Shown piece after piece: positions 49,075 through 56,533 of a stretch of DNA of 64,000 nt. This stretch comes from Nonomuraea jiangxiensis (GTDB taxonomy: Bacteria; Actinomycetota; Actinomycetes; Streptosporangiales; Streptosporangiaceae): contig NZ_FNDJ01000024.1 in the NCBI RefSeq assembly GCF_900099965.1, forward strand, positions 1-64,000. The letters run 5' to 3'. Each line of letters starts with the position of its first letter. Positions within the stretch are counted from its first letter, which is position 1. The translations under genes and the position numbers were made by a program. The notes beneath the pieces are model-generated. The model saw nothing but the letters and a program-made list of their open reading frames with translations, was not told the origin of the DNA and did no database searches.

Positions 49075-49171
49075 GTGCCACTGTCCCATCTGCAGGTTTC
49101 GCCCGCGGGTCACAGGCCCCGCGCCGGGCACGGTGAGTCGCAGCTGACCCGTTATGTGCAAGTATGGCCGG

Positions 49172-49945
49172 TCACGATGGCCCTGGGCTCCGCAGTTCGA
49201 GGAAGTCCTGGTCGCAGCTGAACCGGTATCCGCCCGGCACGCGGAAGCGGTCCCTGAGGTAGGTGGCCACGTCGTCCACGGTGGGCGGATCCGGCAGCGG
49301 GACCAGGTTGAGCAGGAACTGCGCGATGATCACGGCGGTGTCCAGGTCGGGCGCGTCGATGACGGCGGGCTCCGTGCTGACGCTCATCTCCCAATCGTGA
49401 TCGGCGCCGGCGAACGTCCGTCCCAGCGCGCGTAGATCGAAGCGACGCCCGGTGAAGTGGCGCAGCAGACGCATGCAGTCGGTGTCCGGGTTCTGCAGGA
49501 TGACCACGACGCTGCCGCCGGCGGCGGTCCAGGAGGCCAGCCGCTGGAGGGCGGTCAGCCAGGAGGCCGGAGGCAGATAGTAGAACACGTGCGCGGACAG
49601 GACGAGGTCGGCGAGCCGGTCGGGCAGGGCCGTGGCGATGTCCTCGCCCAGGATGGTGGCGTCGGGGCAGGTACGGGCCAGCTTCCGGCGCAGGTGCTCG
49701 TTGGGTTCGATGGCGATGGTGTGCGCGAAGTGGCGGGCCAGCAAGGCGGTGGTCTGGCCCGTTCCGGCGCCCGCGTCGATGAGGGTCCGGCGTCTGGCCA
49801 GTCGCGCGGCGATGTGGACCAGCTTCTCGTGGGCGCGCTCCTTCTGGTCGGTATGGGCGAGGAAGGCGGCGAACGCGGCATCGTAGTCCGCACTCATCGG
49901 ATCCACGATCTTCACGGTCGACGGTTCGGCATCGCTGTCGGTCAT
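49172..49945 (-). CDS. SAM-dependent methyltransferase
   Basis: 257 residues from ATG 49945 (MTDSDAEPSTVKIVDPMS). Class I methyltransferase motifs: TLIDAGAGTGQTTALLARHF (SAM loop), IAIEPNEHLRRKL (acidic residue binding ribose), DLVLSAHVFYYLPPASW (motif IV). C-terminal cap variable. Substrate cannot be told; no pathway genes adjoin. The family resembles UbiE/ small-molecule methyltransferases. Confidence 0.82.
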   Translation of the reverse strand: MTDSDAEPSTVKIVDPMSADYDAAFAAFLAHTDQKERAHEKLVHIAARLARRRTLIDAGAGTGQTTALLARHFAHTIAIEPNEHLRRKLARTCPDATILGEDIATALPDRLADLVLSAHVFYYLPPASWLTALQRLASWTAAGGSVVVILQNPDTDCMRLLRHFTGRRFDLRALGRTFAGADHDWEMSVSTEPAVIDAPDLDTAVIIAQFLLNLVPLPDPPTVDDVATYLRDRFRVPGGYRFSCDQDFLELRSPGPS

Positions 49946-50071
49946 CAAGGTCCCTGGCGAACATGGGCGGCTACGTGAAGTGCTTGGAGTAACGCTCAGT
50001 GTACCTTTCGGGAGGTTATGTCCTGTTATGGGCGAGTCAAGGGATGCGGCAGGTTCGCCGAGCGACACGTC

Positions 50072-50118
50072 TTGTGTGCACTAGTGCGCACAAAGCGCCT
50101 TGTGTGTCGTTGTGCGCA
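50072..50118. promoter_or_regulatory. Palindrome plus TTGTGYG repeats in a divergent gap
   Basis: A 22-base palindrome with halves TTGTGTGCAC/TA/GTGCGCACAA (one mismatched pair) lies at 50072-50093. Further TTGTGTG (50100) and TTGTGCGCA (50110) elements follow. It sits between the methyltransferase and the small secreted protein genes. Likely a binding region for an unknown regulator. Confidence 0.45.
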
Positions 50119-50244
50119 GAGCAGGATGCCGGTCCCCTCCTAACGTGAGCGTTGTCCGGAACGCGAGAGACCAACTCGGCCGGCAAACGGGGTAAAGCCC
50201 GGCGCCCTCGCACCCCGAGAGCGCCCACTCAACGGAGGAAAACT

Positions 50245-50688
50245 GTGCGTACCATAGGCAAGCTGCTCGTCGGCACCGTTCTGGCCGGTGCCGTGGCCAC
50301 GGGGATCGCCGCCGCTCCGGCCGCTTCGGCCTCGGCCGCGACGGCCACCACGGCGAGCGCCGCCACCACCGCCACCGCGGCCTATTCCAACGGCTGGAAG
50401 CGTTTCGACCGCGGCGACGGCCGCTTCGAGTACCGCTGGGGCAAGAGCAACGGCCGCTACTGGCTCGACTTCCGGATGTGGGACCGCGACCGCCACGACC
50501 GCGACTACAGCTTCTTCGACGTCTACTACAAGCGCGACGGCCGCTGGTACCACTACAAGCGCTTCAGCTCCAAGAGCTTCTACAGCAACAAGATCGTCTT
50601 CGGCAGGGACGTCGACGACTTCCGCATCCGCGGCGGCTACGGCCACGGCGGCAACTTCGGCTGGAGTGGCTACCACAACTACCGCTGA
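50245..50688 (+). CDS. Small secreted basic protein rich in Arg/Asp/Tyr
   Basis: 147 residues from GTG 50245, with GGAGG 8 bases ahead. Signal peptide about 1-36 (KLLVGTVLAGAVATGIAAAP, ASA). Mature protein: Ala/Thr-rich stretch, then aromatic and charged sequence (FDRGDGRFEYRWGKSNGRYW, RDRHDRDYSFFDVYYKRDGRWYHY) ending in Gly/His/Tyr. No cysteines seen in the mature part. No family known to me; it could be a surface or matrix protein. Confidence 0.7.
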   Translation: MRTIGKLLVGTVLAGAVATGIAAAPAASASAATATTASAATTATAAYSNGWKRFDRGDGRFEYRWGKSNGRYWLDFRMWDRDRHDRDYSFFDVYYKRDGRWYHYKRFSSKSFYSNKIVFGRDVDDFRIRGGYGHGGNFGWSGYHNYR

Positions 50689-50741
50689 CCCCGTGAACCT
50701 TCCGGCTTCGGTGGGGGAAGCCGAGAACGGGAGATGAACCG

Positions 50742-50770
50742 AGCGGGCGCTCCTTCGCGGAGCGCCCGCT
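50742..50770. terminator. Bidirectional terminator
   Basis: Perfect 12-bp stem (AGCGGGCGCTCC with GGAGCGCCCGCT) with loop TTCGC, then TCGTT. It serves the small secreted gene and the convergent cyanase gene. Confidence 0.85.
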
Positions 50771-50808
50771 TCGTTGGTGCCCGGCGGCGGGGATGTCCAG
50801 CGGGGAGA

Positions 50809-51252
50809 TCACCACTGATAGGGCAGGTACTTCCCGTCGAGGGTGATGACCACCCGGTCCCCCGCCGGGTCGGGGACCCGCTTGACGTCCAGGCGGAAGT
50901 TGACGGCGCTCATGATGCCGTCGCCGCACTGTTCGTGGATCAGTTCCTTGATGGCCGGGCCATAGACCTGGATGACCTCGTAGAGCCGGTAGATCGTCGG
51001 ATCGACCGGGACGGCGGCCTCCAGCGCCCCGCGGGTGGGCTGCAACTGGAAGGCGAGGGCGACGTCGTCGCCGAGTTCGAGCAGGGCCGCCGCCGTCGCC
51101 GCCTCGTCCTTGCTCATCGGATGCTGGCCGAGCAGGGCCGCCGTGGTCCACACCAGGGGCCGGCCGACGGCTTGGGCGAGCTGTTCCCAGGTCACACCGG
51201 TCACTACCTTGGCATGGCGGACGGCCGCTGCCGCTTCCTGCTTGGTGACCAC
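50809..51252 (-). CDS. cynS: Cyanate hydratase (cyanase)
   Basis: 147 residues, GTG 51252 after GGGAGGAATC. N-terminal helical domain resembling POU/HTH, then the conserved C-terminal catalytic region: TIYRLYEVIQVYG (catalytic Arg and Glu), GIMSAVNFRLDVKR (catalytic Ser), GDRVVITLDGKYLPYQW. Length equals the family's usual 147-156. It converts cyanate and bicarbonate to carbamate, then CO2 and ammonia. It follows a formate dehydrogenase gene in the same direction, 43 bases apart. Confidence 0.95.
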   Translation of the reverse strand: MVTKQEAAAAVRHAKVVTGVTWEQLAQAVGRPLVWTTAALLGQHPMSKDEAATAAALLELGDDVALAFQLQPTRGALEAAVPVDPTIYRLYEVIQVYGPAIKELIHEQCGDGIMSAVNFRLDVKRVPDPAGDRVVITLDGKYLPYQW

Positions 51253-51295
51253 GATTCCTCCCTCGGTGTCGGGCGCGTCCTCGATGTCCGGCCTG

Positions 51296-52468
51296 TCAGG
51301 TCCGGGTGGAGTAGGAGTGGGCGCCGGCCCCGGCCAGGCCGCCGCCCTGGACGATCAGGTACTCCTCGCGGATCGGCGTGCCGTCGAACCAGGCTTCGAG
51401 GATCTCGCGGGTGCCGGCGGCGTACCTGGCCTGGGCCGACAGCGACGAGCCCGAGATGTGCGGGGTCATGCCGTGGTGCGGCATAGTGCGCCAGGGGTGG
51501 TCGGCCGGGGCGGGCTGGGGATACCAGACGTCGCCGGCGTACCCGGCCAGCTGCCCGCTCTCCAGGGCGCGCACGACCGCGTCGCGGTCGGCGATCCGGG
51601 CGCGGGCGGTGTTGATCAGGTACGCGCCGCGCCGCATGGTGGCGATGAGCTTGTCGTCGAACAGGCCCTCGGTCTCCGGGTGCAGCGGGGCGTTGACGGT
51701 GACCACGTCGCAGTGCGGGACCATGTCGGCCGTGCTGGGGTGGAAGGTCAGGCCGAGCTCGCGTTCGACCTCCTCGGGCAGCCGGTGCCGGTCGGTGTAG
51801 TGCAGGTGCACGTCGAACGGGGCCAGGCGGCGCAGCACGGCCAGGCCGATCCGGCCGGCGGCGACGGTGCCGACGTGCATGCCCTCCAGATCGTAGGAGC
51901 GGGCGACGCAGTCGGCGATGTTCCAGCCGCCGTCCAGCACCGTGCGGTAGGCGGGCAGGTAGTTGCGCACCTGGGAGAGGATCATCATCACCACGTGCTC
52001 GGCGACGCTGATGCTGTTGCAGTAGGTCACCTCGGCGACGGTGATCCCGCGGGCGATCGCAGCGTCCAGGTCCACGTGGTCGGAGCCGATGCCGGCGGTG
52101 ACGGCCAGCTTGAGCTTGGGCGCGCGGGCGATGCGCTCGGCGGTCAGGTACGCGGGCCAGAACGGCTGGGAGATCACCACGTCGGCGTCCGCCAGCTCGC
52201 GGTCGAAGACCGAGCCGTTCTCGGTGCCGTCGCCGTCCTTGTCGGAGGTGACGACCAGGGTGTGGCCGCGTTCTTCGAGGAAGCGGCGCAGGCCCAGCTC
52301 ACCGGAGACGCTGCCGAGCAACTGGCCCGGGGTGAAGTCGATGCCCTGGGGATGGGGCAACGTCTGACCGCCCGGGTAGCCCGTCAGCTCGGGCAGGCTG
52401 TCGCGGGCATAGGAGGTGGGGTATCCGTCGATCGGGTCGTCGTACAGCACGCACAGCACCTTCGCCAT
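51296..52468 (-). CDS. fdh: NAD-dependent formate dehydrogenase
   Basis: 390 residues from ATG 52468 (MAKVLCVLYDDPIDGYP). D-2-hydroxyacid dehydrogenase fold with FDH-specific residues: SQPFWPAYLT, LAVTAGIGSDHVDL, SVAEHVVMMIL with QVRNY, NAD loop GTVAAGRIGLAVLRRL, NTARARIADRDAVV (catalytic Arg region), TPHISGSSLSAQARYAAG (catalytic His). Oxidises formate to CO2 with NAD+, without metal. Probably co-transcribed with cynS; together they would handle one-carbon/cyanogenic nitrogen compounds (inference). Confidence 0.94.
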   Translation of the reverse strand: MAKVLCVLYDDPIDGYPTSYARDSLPELTGYPGGQTLPHPQGIDFTPGQLLGSVSGELGLRRFLEERGHTLVVTSDKDGDGTENGSVFDRELADADVVISQPFWPAYLTAERIARAPKLKLAVTAGIGSDHVDLDAAIARGITVAEVTYCNSISVAEHVVMMILSQVRNYLPAYRTVLDGGWNIADCVARSYDLEGMHVGTVAAGRIGLAVLRRLAPFDVHLHYTDRHRLPEEVERELGLTFHPSTADMVPHCDVVTVNAPLHPETEGLFDDKLIATMRRGAYLINTARARIADRDAVVRALESGQLAGYAGDVWYPQPAPADHPWRTMPHHGMTPHISGSSLSAQARYAAGTREILEAWFDGTPIREEYLIVQGGGLAGAGAHSYSTRT

Positions 52469-52579
52469 GACCTCTGCTCCTCGTCGTCGTTGGTGGTGAT
52501 CACTACTCTCCGCCGAGACGTTTCCGCAGGTCAAAGCGTTTGTTTCTATCGCCTGATAGGTGCCGCCTATGCCGGGTGC

Positions 52580-53965
52580 TCACCGGCCGGCCGGTCGCTC
52601 CAGCGTCGCTCCGGCCGTGCGGCCCGTCGCCCCTTCGGGACGCCGGACCGCTCTGAGCAGAAGTGGTGCCAGGGCCGCCGCCTGGGCTCGGATCTCCGGG
52701 ACAGCGGTCGTCTCGTACAGACTGCCGCGCAGCAGAGGACCCAGCGTGAACATGCGGTCACTCGGCTGCCCGGTCGCGTCCAGAAGGGCCCCCTGCCCAT
52801 CCGTGTCCAGCCCAAACCTCAATGAGTCCGGCCGGACCGTTCCAGCGGCGACGAGGCCGGCGAGAAAGGGGTCGGCGGTCACGTCGGGCGCGGGGCCGGT
52901 GGCGTTGACCAGCCAGCCGACGTCGAACTCCGTGACGGCGCCGTCCACGTCGGCGCGGACCCGCAGGCGATCGGCGGCAGGAGCGGCCGACAGCAGGCTC
53001 CCGCGCAGCAGCCGGAGCCGCCCGGAGGCTCGCAGGCCGGCCACGGCGGCGGCGGAGGCGGGCGGGATCCGGTGCCGGTGGATCTCCCAGTAGCGAGCCA
53101 CCCGCCGCAGGAACAGCCGCCGCTCGGCCGTGGGCAGCCGCGTCCAGAACGCCTGCGCGTGCGGGCGCAGGCCGTCCACCACGTCGTGCCAGTCGGCGCC
53201 GTTCGCCCGCAGGGCCCGGCGGGTGGCCCGCAGCAGGTCGGCGACCCGCAACGGCCCTTCGGGGACGGGCACTTCGACGGGCGTGGCGGGCCTGGCGGGG
53301 TGCGTACGCGGGAGCAGGGCGTGTCGCGACATCGCGTGGACCACGGTGTCCGGGTGTGCCCTGGTCAGGGTGAGGGCCACGTCCACCATGGTCAGTCCGG
53401 TGCCCAGGACGAGGACCGGCGCTCCGTCACGGATCCCGGCGAGCGCGCCCGCCGCCCAGGGATCGGCGACATGGCGGGGATGCGTCACGAGACCCGGGAC
53501 GGGGGCCGGGGCGCGGTTGCCGAGGGCCAGGACGACGGCGTCGGCCTCGACGCGCCGGCCGTCGGCCAGCCGCACGACGGTATCGTCACGGTCCAGGCCG
53601 ACAACGGTCCCGGTGACGCGGTGCACCGACCGCGACGGTGGGTCCTCGGCGGCGGCCAGCGTCTCGCGCAGGTATCGGCCGTACAAGGCTCTCGGCAGGT
53701 AGTCGGAGCCGTCCACCGCGAGGCCGGTGGCGCGGGCCCAGCGCACGAAATGCCCCGGATCGTCCTCCAGCGCGCTCATACGATCGGCGCGGGTGTTGAG
53801 CAGGTGACGGGGATCGGTGGTGGCGTAGGCCTGGCCGAGCGCGTGCCGTCCGTGCCGGTCGATCAGCGTGACGTCGATCGGCGTCCGCGCGAGCCGCAGG
53901 AGATGGATCGCGACCAGGGTTCCGCTGGCGCCGCCGCCGATGATGGCGACCGATGGTGTACGCAC
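52580..53965 (-). CDS. FAD/NAD(P)-binding oxidoreductase (COG4529-like)
   Basis: 461 residues, GTG 53965. N-terminal FAD motif VAIIGGGASGTLVAIHLLR, then ADRMSALEDDPGHFVRWA and YLPRALYGRYLRETL, a pattern of the FAD-NAD(P)-binding family; second nucleotide loop VLVLGTGLTMVDVALTL; GWLVNATGPAPD near 350. Likely an NAD(P)H-dependent flavoprotein monooxygenase or dehydrogenase of unknown substrate. It has its own promoter region with a striking palindrome 10 bases upstream. Confidence 0.8.
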   Translation of the reverse strand: MRTPSVAIIGGGASGTLVAIHLLRLARTPIDVTLIDRHGRHALGQAYATTDPRHLLNTRADRMSALEDDPGHFVRWARATGLAVDGSDYLPRALYGRYLRETLAAAEDPPSRSVHRVTGTVVGLDRDDTVVRLADGRRVEADAVVLALGNRAPAPVPGLVTHPRHVADPWAAGALAGIRDGAPVLVLGTGLTMVDVALTLTRAHPDTVVHAMSRHALLPRTHPARPATPVEVPVPEGPLRVADLLRATRRALRANGADWHDVVDGLRPHAQAFWTRLPTAERRLFLRRVARYWEIHRHRIPPASAAAVAGLRASGRLRLLRGSLLSAAPAADRLRVRADVDGAVTEFDVGWLVNATGPAPDVTADPFLAGLVAAGTVRPDSLRFGLDTDGQGALLDATGQPSDRMFTLGPLLRGSLYETTAVPEIRAQAAALAPLLLRAVRRPEGATGRTAGATLERPAGR

Positions 53966-53974
53966 TCAACCGAC

Positions 53975-53991
53975 TATACCTGTCGGGTATA
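53975..53991. promoter_or_regulatory. Palindrome TATACC-TGTCG-GGTATA
   Basis: Perfect 6-5-6 inverted repeat 10 bases before the GTG of the FAD oxidoreductase gene. The ATACC/GGTAT halves recall CsoR/CstR-type and some Rrf2-type operators, but no such regulator is encoded nearby. Confidence 0.55.
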
Positions 53992-54163
53992 CGGGATAGC
54001 GGCGCGTTCACTCGATGGCCGTCTGTCATCCATGCTGGTAGTGGCGAGGTTAGGACGGTCAGGGACCACGGAGCTCCAGCGGGTGACGGGCGCCGTCCGT
54101 CCGGTGCATGGCATCGCGCTGGATAGGTCGTGATACGTCTGTATGGAAACGGAGGCGATCCTT

Positions 54164-55117
54164 ATGCGGAAAGCAGCAGTCCTGGACGTGGGGTGCCACA
54201 GCGCGCTGTTGATGATGGTACGTCGGCGCCGGTCCAAGGACCGCGACGCCCCGGGCCGATGGACCATGTCACGCGGCGGCAAGGTCCGGCTGGCCCTGCA
54301 CGAGACCCTCACCGGGGACGGACGGGTGAGCACGCGCGGAATCGCCAGCGTCCAGCACGCCGTGAGCCGGCTGTCGGATGCCGGAGAGCTCGGGCCCGGG
54401 GTGTTCGCGTTCGCGACGTCGGTGATCCGCGATGCCGTCAATCGTGACGAGGTCATCGGCCGGGTGGCCGACACCACGGGCGTCCGGCTGCGCCTCTTAC
54501 CGGGGCGTGAGGAGGCCCGGCTGGCCTACATCGCCGCCCGCTGCTGGCTGGGAGACCTGCCGGAGCCGCTGCTCGTGCTGGACATCGGGGGCGGCACCGT
54601 GGAGGTCGCCTACGGCCAGGGCGACGAACCCTCACAGATGCTCTCACTGCCCCTGGGAGCCCGGACGATGACGCGGGCCCTGCTGCCCGGCGCGCGGCCC
54701 AGGAAACGCCAGGTCCGCGCCCTACGGCAGCATGTGCGCGAGACGCTGGACCGGGCCTCACTGCCGGTCGCCCGGCCCGGCGTACGGGTGATCGCCTCGT
54801 CCAAGACCTTCACCCAGCTGGCGGAGCTCGCCGCCACGCTTGAGCAGCCCGCGCGCGCCCCCGCCTACCTCACGCTTTCCTCGGTGCGGACCGCTGCCAG
54901 GCTGCTGGCGCGTACGGACGTGCCCCACCGGGCCGGCCTGCCCGGCATCAGCCGCCACCGGGCCGGGCAGTCCCTGGCCGGAGCCGTGATCGCCGAAGCG
55001 CTCATGGACGCCTGCCAGGCGCACGAGGCACAGATCTGCCCGTGGTCCACGCGGGAGGGCCTGCTTCTGGAGCTGATCGGGGCGAGCCCTGAGCGGCGGT
55101 CCGGCGGAACGTTCTGA
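54164..55117 (+). CDS. Ppx/GppA exopolyphosphatase family protein
   Basis: 317 residues from ATG 54164, with GGAGG 8 bases ahead. Actin-like ATPase fold: VLDVGCHSALLMMV (phosphate 1), FATSVIRDAVNRDE, LLPGREEARLAYIAA, LVLDIGGGTVEVAYG (phosphate 2), then VRVIASSKTFTQLAEL. It resembles the Ppx proteins of actinobacteria that hydrolyse polyphosphate or pppGpp. The phosphate-1 loop has C-H-S where G-S/T-N-S is usual, so activity may be changed. Stand-alone gene. Confidence 0.85.
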   Translation: MRKAAVLDVGCHSALLMMVRRRRSKDRDAPGRWTMSRGGKVRLALHETLTGDGRVSTRGIASVQHAVSRLSDAGELGPGVFAFATSVIRDAVNRDEVIGRVADTTGVRLRLLPGREEARLAYIAARCWLGDLPEPLLVLDIGGGTVEVAYGQGDEPSQMLSLPLGARTMTRALLPGARPRKRQVRALRQHVRETLDRASLPVARPGVRVIASSKTFTQLAELAATLEQPARAPAYLTLSSVRTAARLLARTDVPHRAGLPGISRHRAGQSLAGAVIAEALMDACQAHEAQICPWSTREGLLLELIGASPERRSGGTF

Positions 55118-55141
55118 GGGGCGCCACGCGGCCCGCGGTGG

Positions 55142-55680
55142 TCACGTGCCGACGAGGCGATCGCGGACGGCTTGGATTTCCTGCGCGCTGAGTCCCGCCG
55201 CCCGCAGCCGGTCCTCCACATCGAGTCCGTCCAGGGCGTCCAGCATGGTGGCCCGGGCCGTGGTGTTCTTGCGTACCAGGATGTCCTGGATCCTGTCGGT
55301 CTGGTCGTCAATCCCCAAGGCGGCGAACAGCCCGGGCAGGCGGGGGGCGCTCAGCTCGTAGTCGCCGGCGATGTCGTCGGGCCGTACCCCGGCCAGGGCG
55401 AGCGGCACGTTCACCGTGGTCAGGTCCGCGGACCGGGCCGACAGATCGCCCTGACGCTCCCCGGGGTTGCGCAGGTCGACGATGGTCCGCACGCCGTGCC
55501 CGACCAGGGCCGACCAGCCCGCGGGGTGAGCCGCTCAGGATTGTCCGAGCGGATGACGGCCCGCCGCCGGATCTCTCCCCCGCCCGGCACCGGGATTCCG
55601 CCGAGGTCACGGGCGTTGAAGCAGCCGTCCCAGTCGAGATGCCGATCGGTGGACAGCGGCTCACTCTCAACATCGCTCAT
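55142..55680 (-). pseudogene. Tyrosine-phosphatase-like gene with frameshift and loss of active site
   Basis: N-terminal part from ATG 55680: RHLDWDGCFNARDLGGIPVP, ERLTP. Near 55525 one C is missing from the CCCC run and the frame shifts; the continuation WSALVGHGVRTIVDLRNPGE to DRLVGT at 55142 is in another frame. In addition, VNVPLALAGVRPDDIAGDYE joins two parts normally separated by about 60 residues that hold the catalytic HCxxGKDRTG loop. So the gene is broken twice. The family removes phosphate from Tyr/Ser or phosphoinositides. Confidence 0.85.
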
Positions 55681-55751
55681 GGATGATCAGATGTGCGTGG
55701 CACTGGATTTGTTCTTCGGCGCCCCGGGAACGGTCGCGTTACGCCCCGGGC

Positions 55752-56312
55752 TCAGGCCGGGACCGTCACCTTGAGGATCTTGAGGAACTCCCGCATCCAC
55801 GCCGGATGGTCGGGCCAGGCCCGGCCGGTCACCAGGTTGCGGTCGATGTGCGCCTCGCTGTCCACCCAGGTCGCCCCGGCCACCTCCACGTCCGTGGAGC
55901 AGGCGGGGTACGCGCTCACCGACCGGCCCTTCAGCACGCCCGCGGCGGCCAGGACCAGCGGCCCGTGGCACAGCGCCGCGATCGGCTTGCCGGCCTCGGC
56001 GAAGTGCCGCACGATCGCCCGGCAGGCGTCGTCGTTGCGGATGTACTCGGGGGCGCGCCCGCCGGGGATCACCAGCGCCGCGTACGCCCCGGGATCGACC
56101 TCGGCGAAGGCCACGTCGCTCGGCCAGGAGTGGCCGGGCTTCTCGGTGTAGGTGTCGAACCCCTCGACGAAGTCGTGCACCACGAACTGCAGCTTCTTCA
56201 CGCTCGGCGCCGCGATGTCGACCTCGTAGCCCTCCTCCAGCAACCGCTGGTAGGGATACATCACCTCAAGGTCCTCGGCGGCGTCGCCGGTGATGATCAG
56301 TATCTTCGCCAT
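55752..56312 (-). CDS. DJ-1/PfpI family protein
   Basis: 186 residues from ATG 56312 (MAKILIITGDAAEDLEVMYP). DJ-1/PfpI motifs: GDAAEDLEV (conserved Glu), VIPGGRAPEYIR, and nucleophile elbow IAALCHGPLVLAAAG with the reactive Cys followed by His. Members act as glyoxalase III/deglycase, chaperone or peptidase; this sequence does not decide which. Length typical. Single gene, promoter in the gap shared with the divergent recombinase-sigma gene. Confidence 0.9.
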   Translation of the reverse strand: MAKILIITGDAAEDLEVMYPYQRLLEEGYEVDIAAPSVKKLQFVVHDFVEGFDTYTEKPGHSWPSDVAFAEVDPGAYAALVIPGGRAPEYIRNDDACRAIVRHFAEAGKPIAALCHGPLVLAAAGVLKGRSVSAYPACSTDVEVAGATWVDSEAHIDRNLVTGRAWPDHPAWMREFLKILKVTVPA

Positions 56313-56503
56313 CGCGGGCACCCTTTCTCTCACGCGGCCGTCCCCCGCTCCCGGTCCTCGGCCGGGCGGGAGGCGGCGGGCCAACGGTCCCCTCCCACCA
56401 TCCCCGCACCCGCCGGGCATCACACCCTTCCGAGAGGGCACCAGGTGCGGCTCTGCGCATAGCCTGGTCGCCTCGGCGGCTACCATCGAGGCCGCTCGAC
56501 ATT

Positions 56504-56514
56504 ATGTGTCACAT
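56504..56514. promoter_or_regulatory. Palindrome ATGTGTCACAT
   Basis: Perfect 5-1-5 palindrome 20 bases before the likely GTG start of the recombinase-sigma fusion. Possible regulator site; it also contains an in-frame ATG (56504). Confidence 0.35.
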
Positions 56515-56533
56515 CACCTTGGAGGAGGAGATC

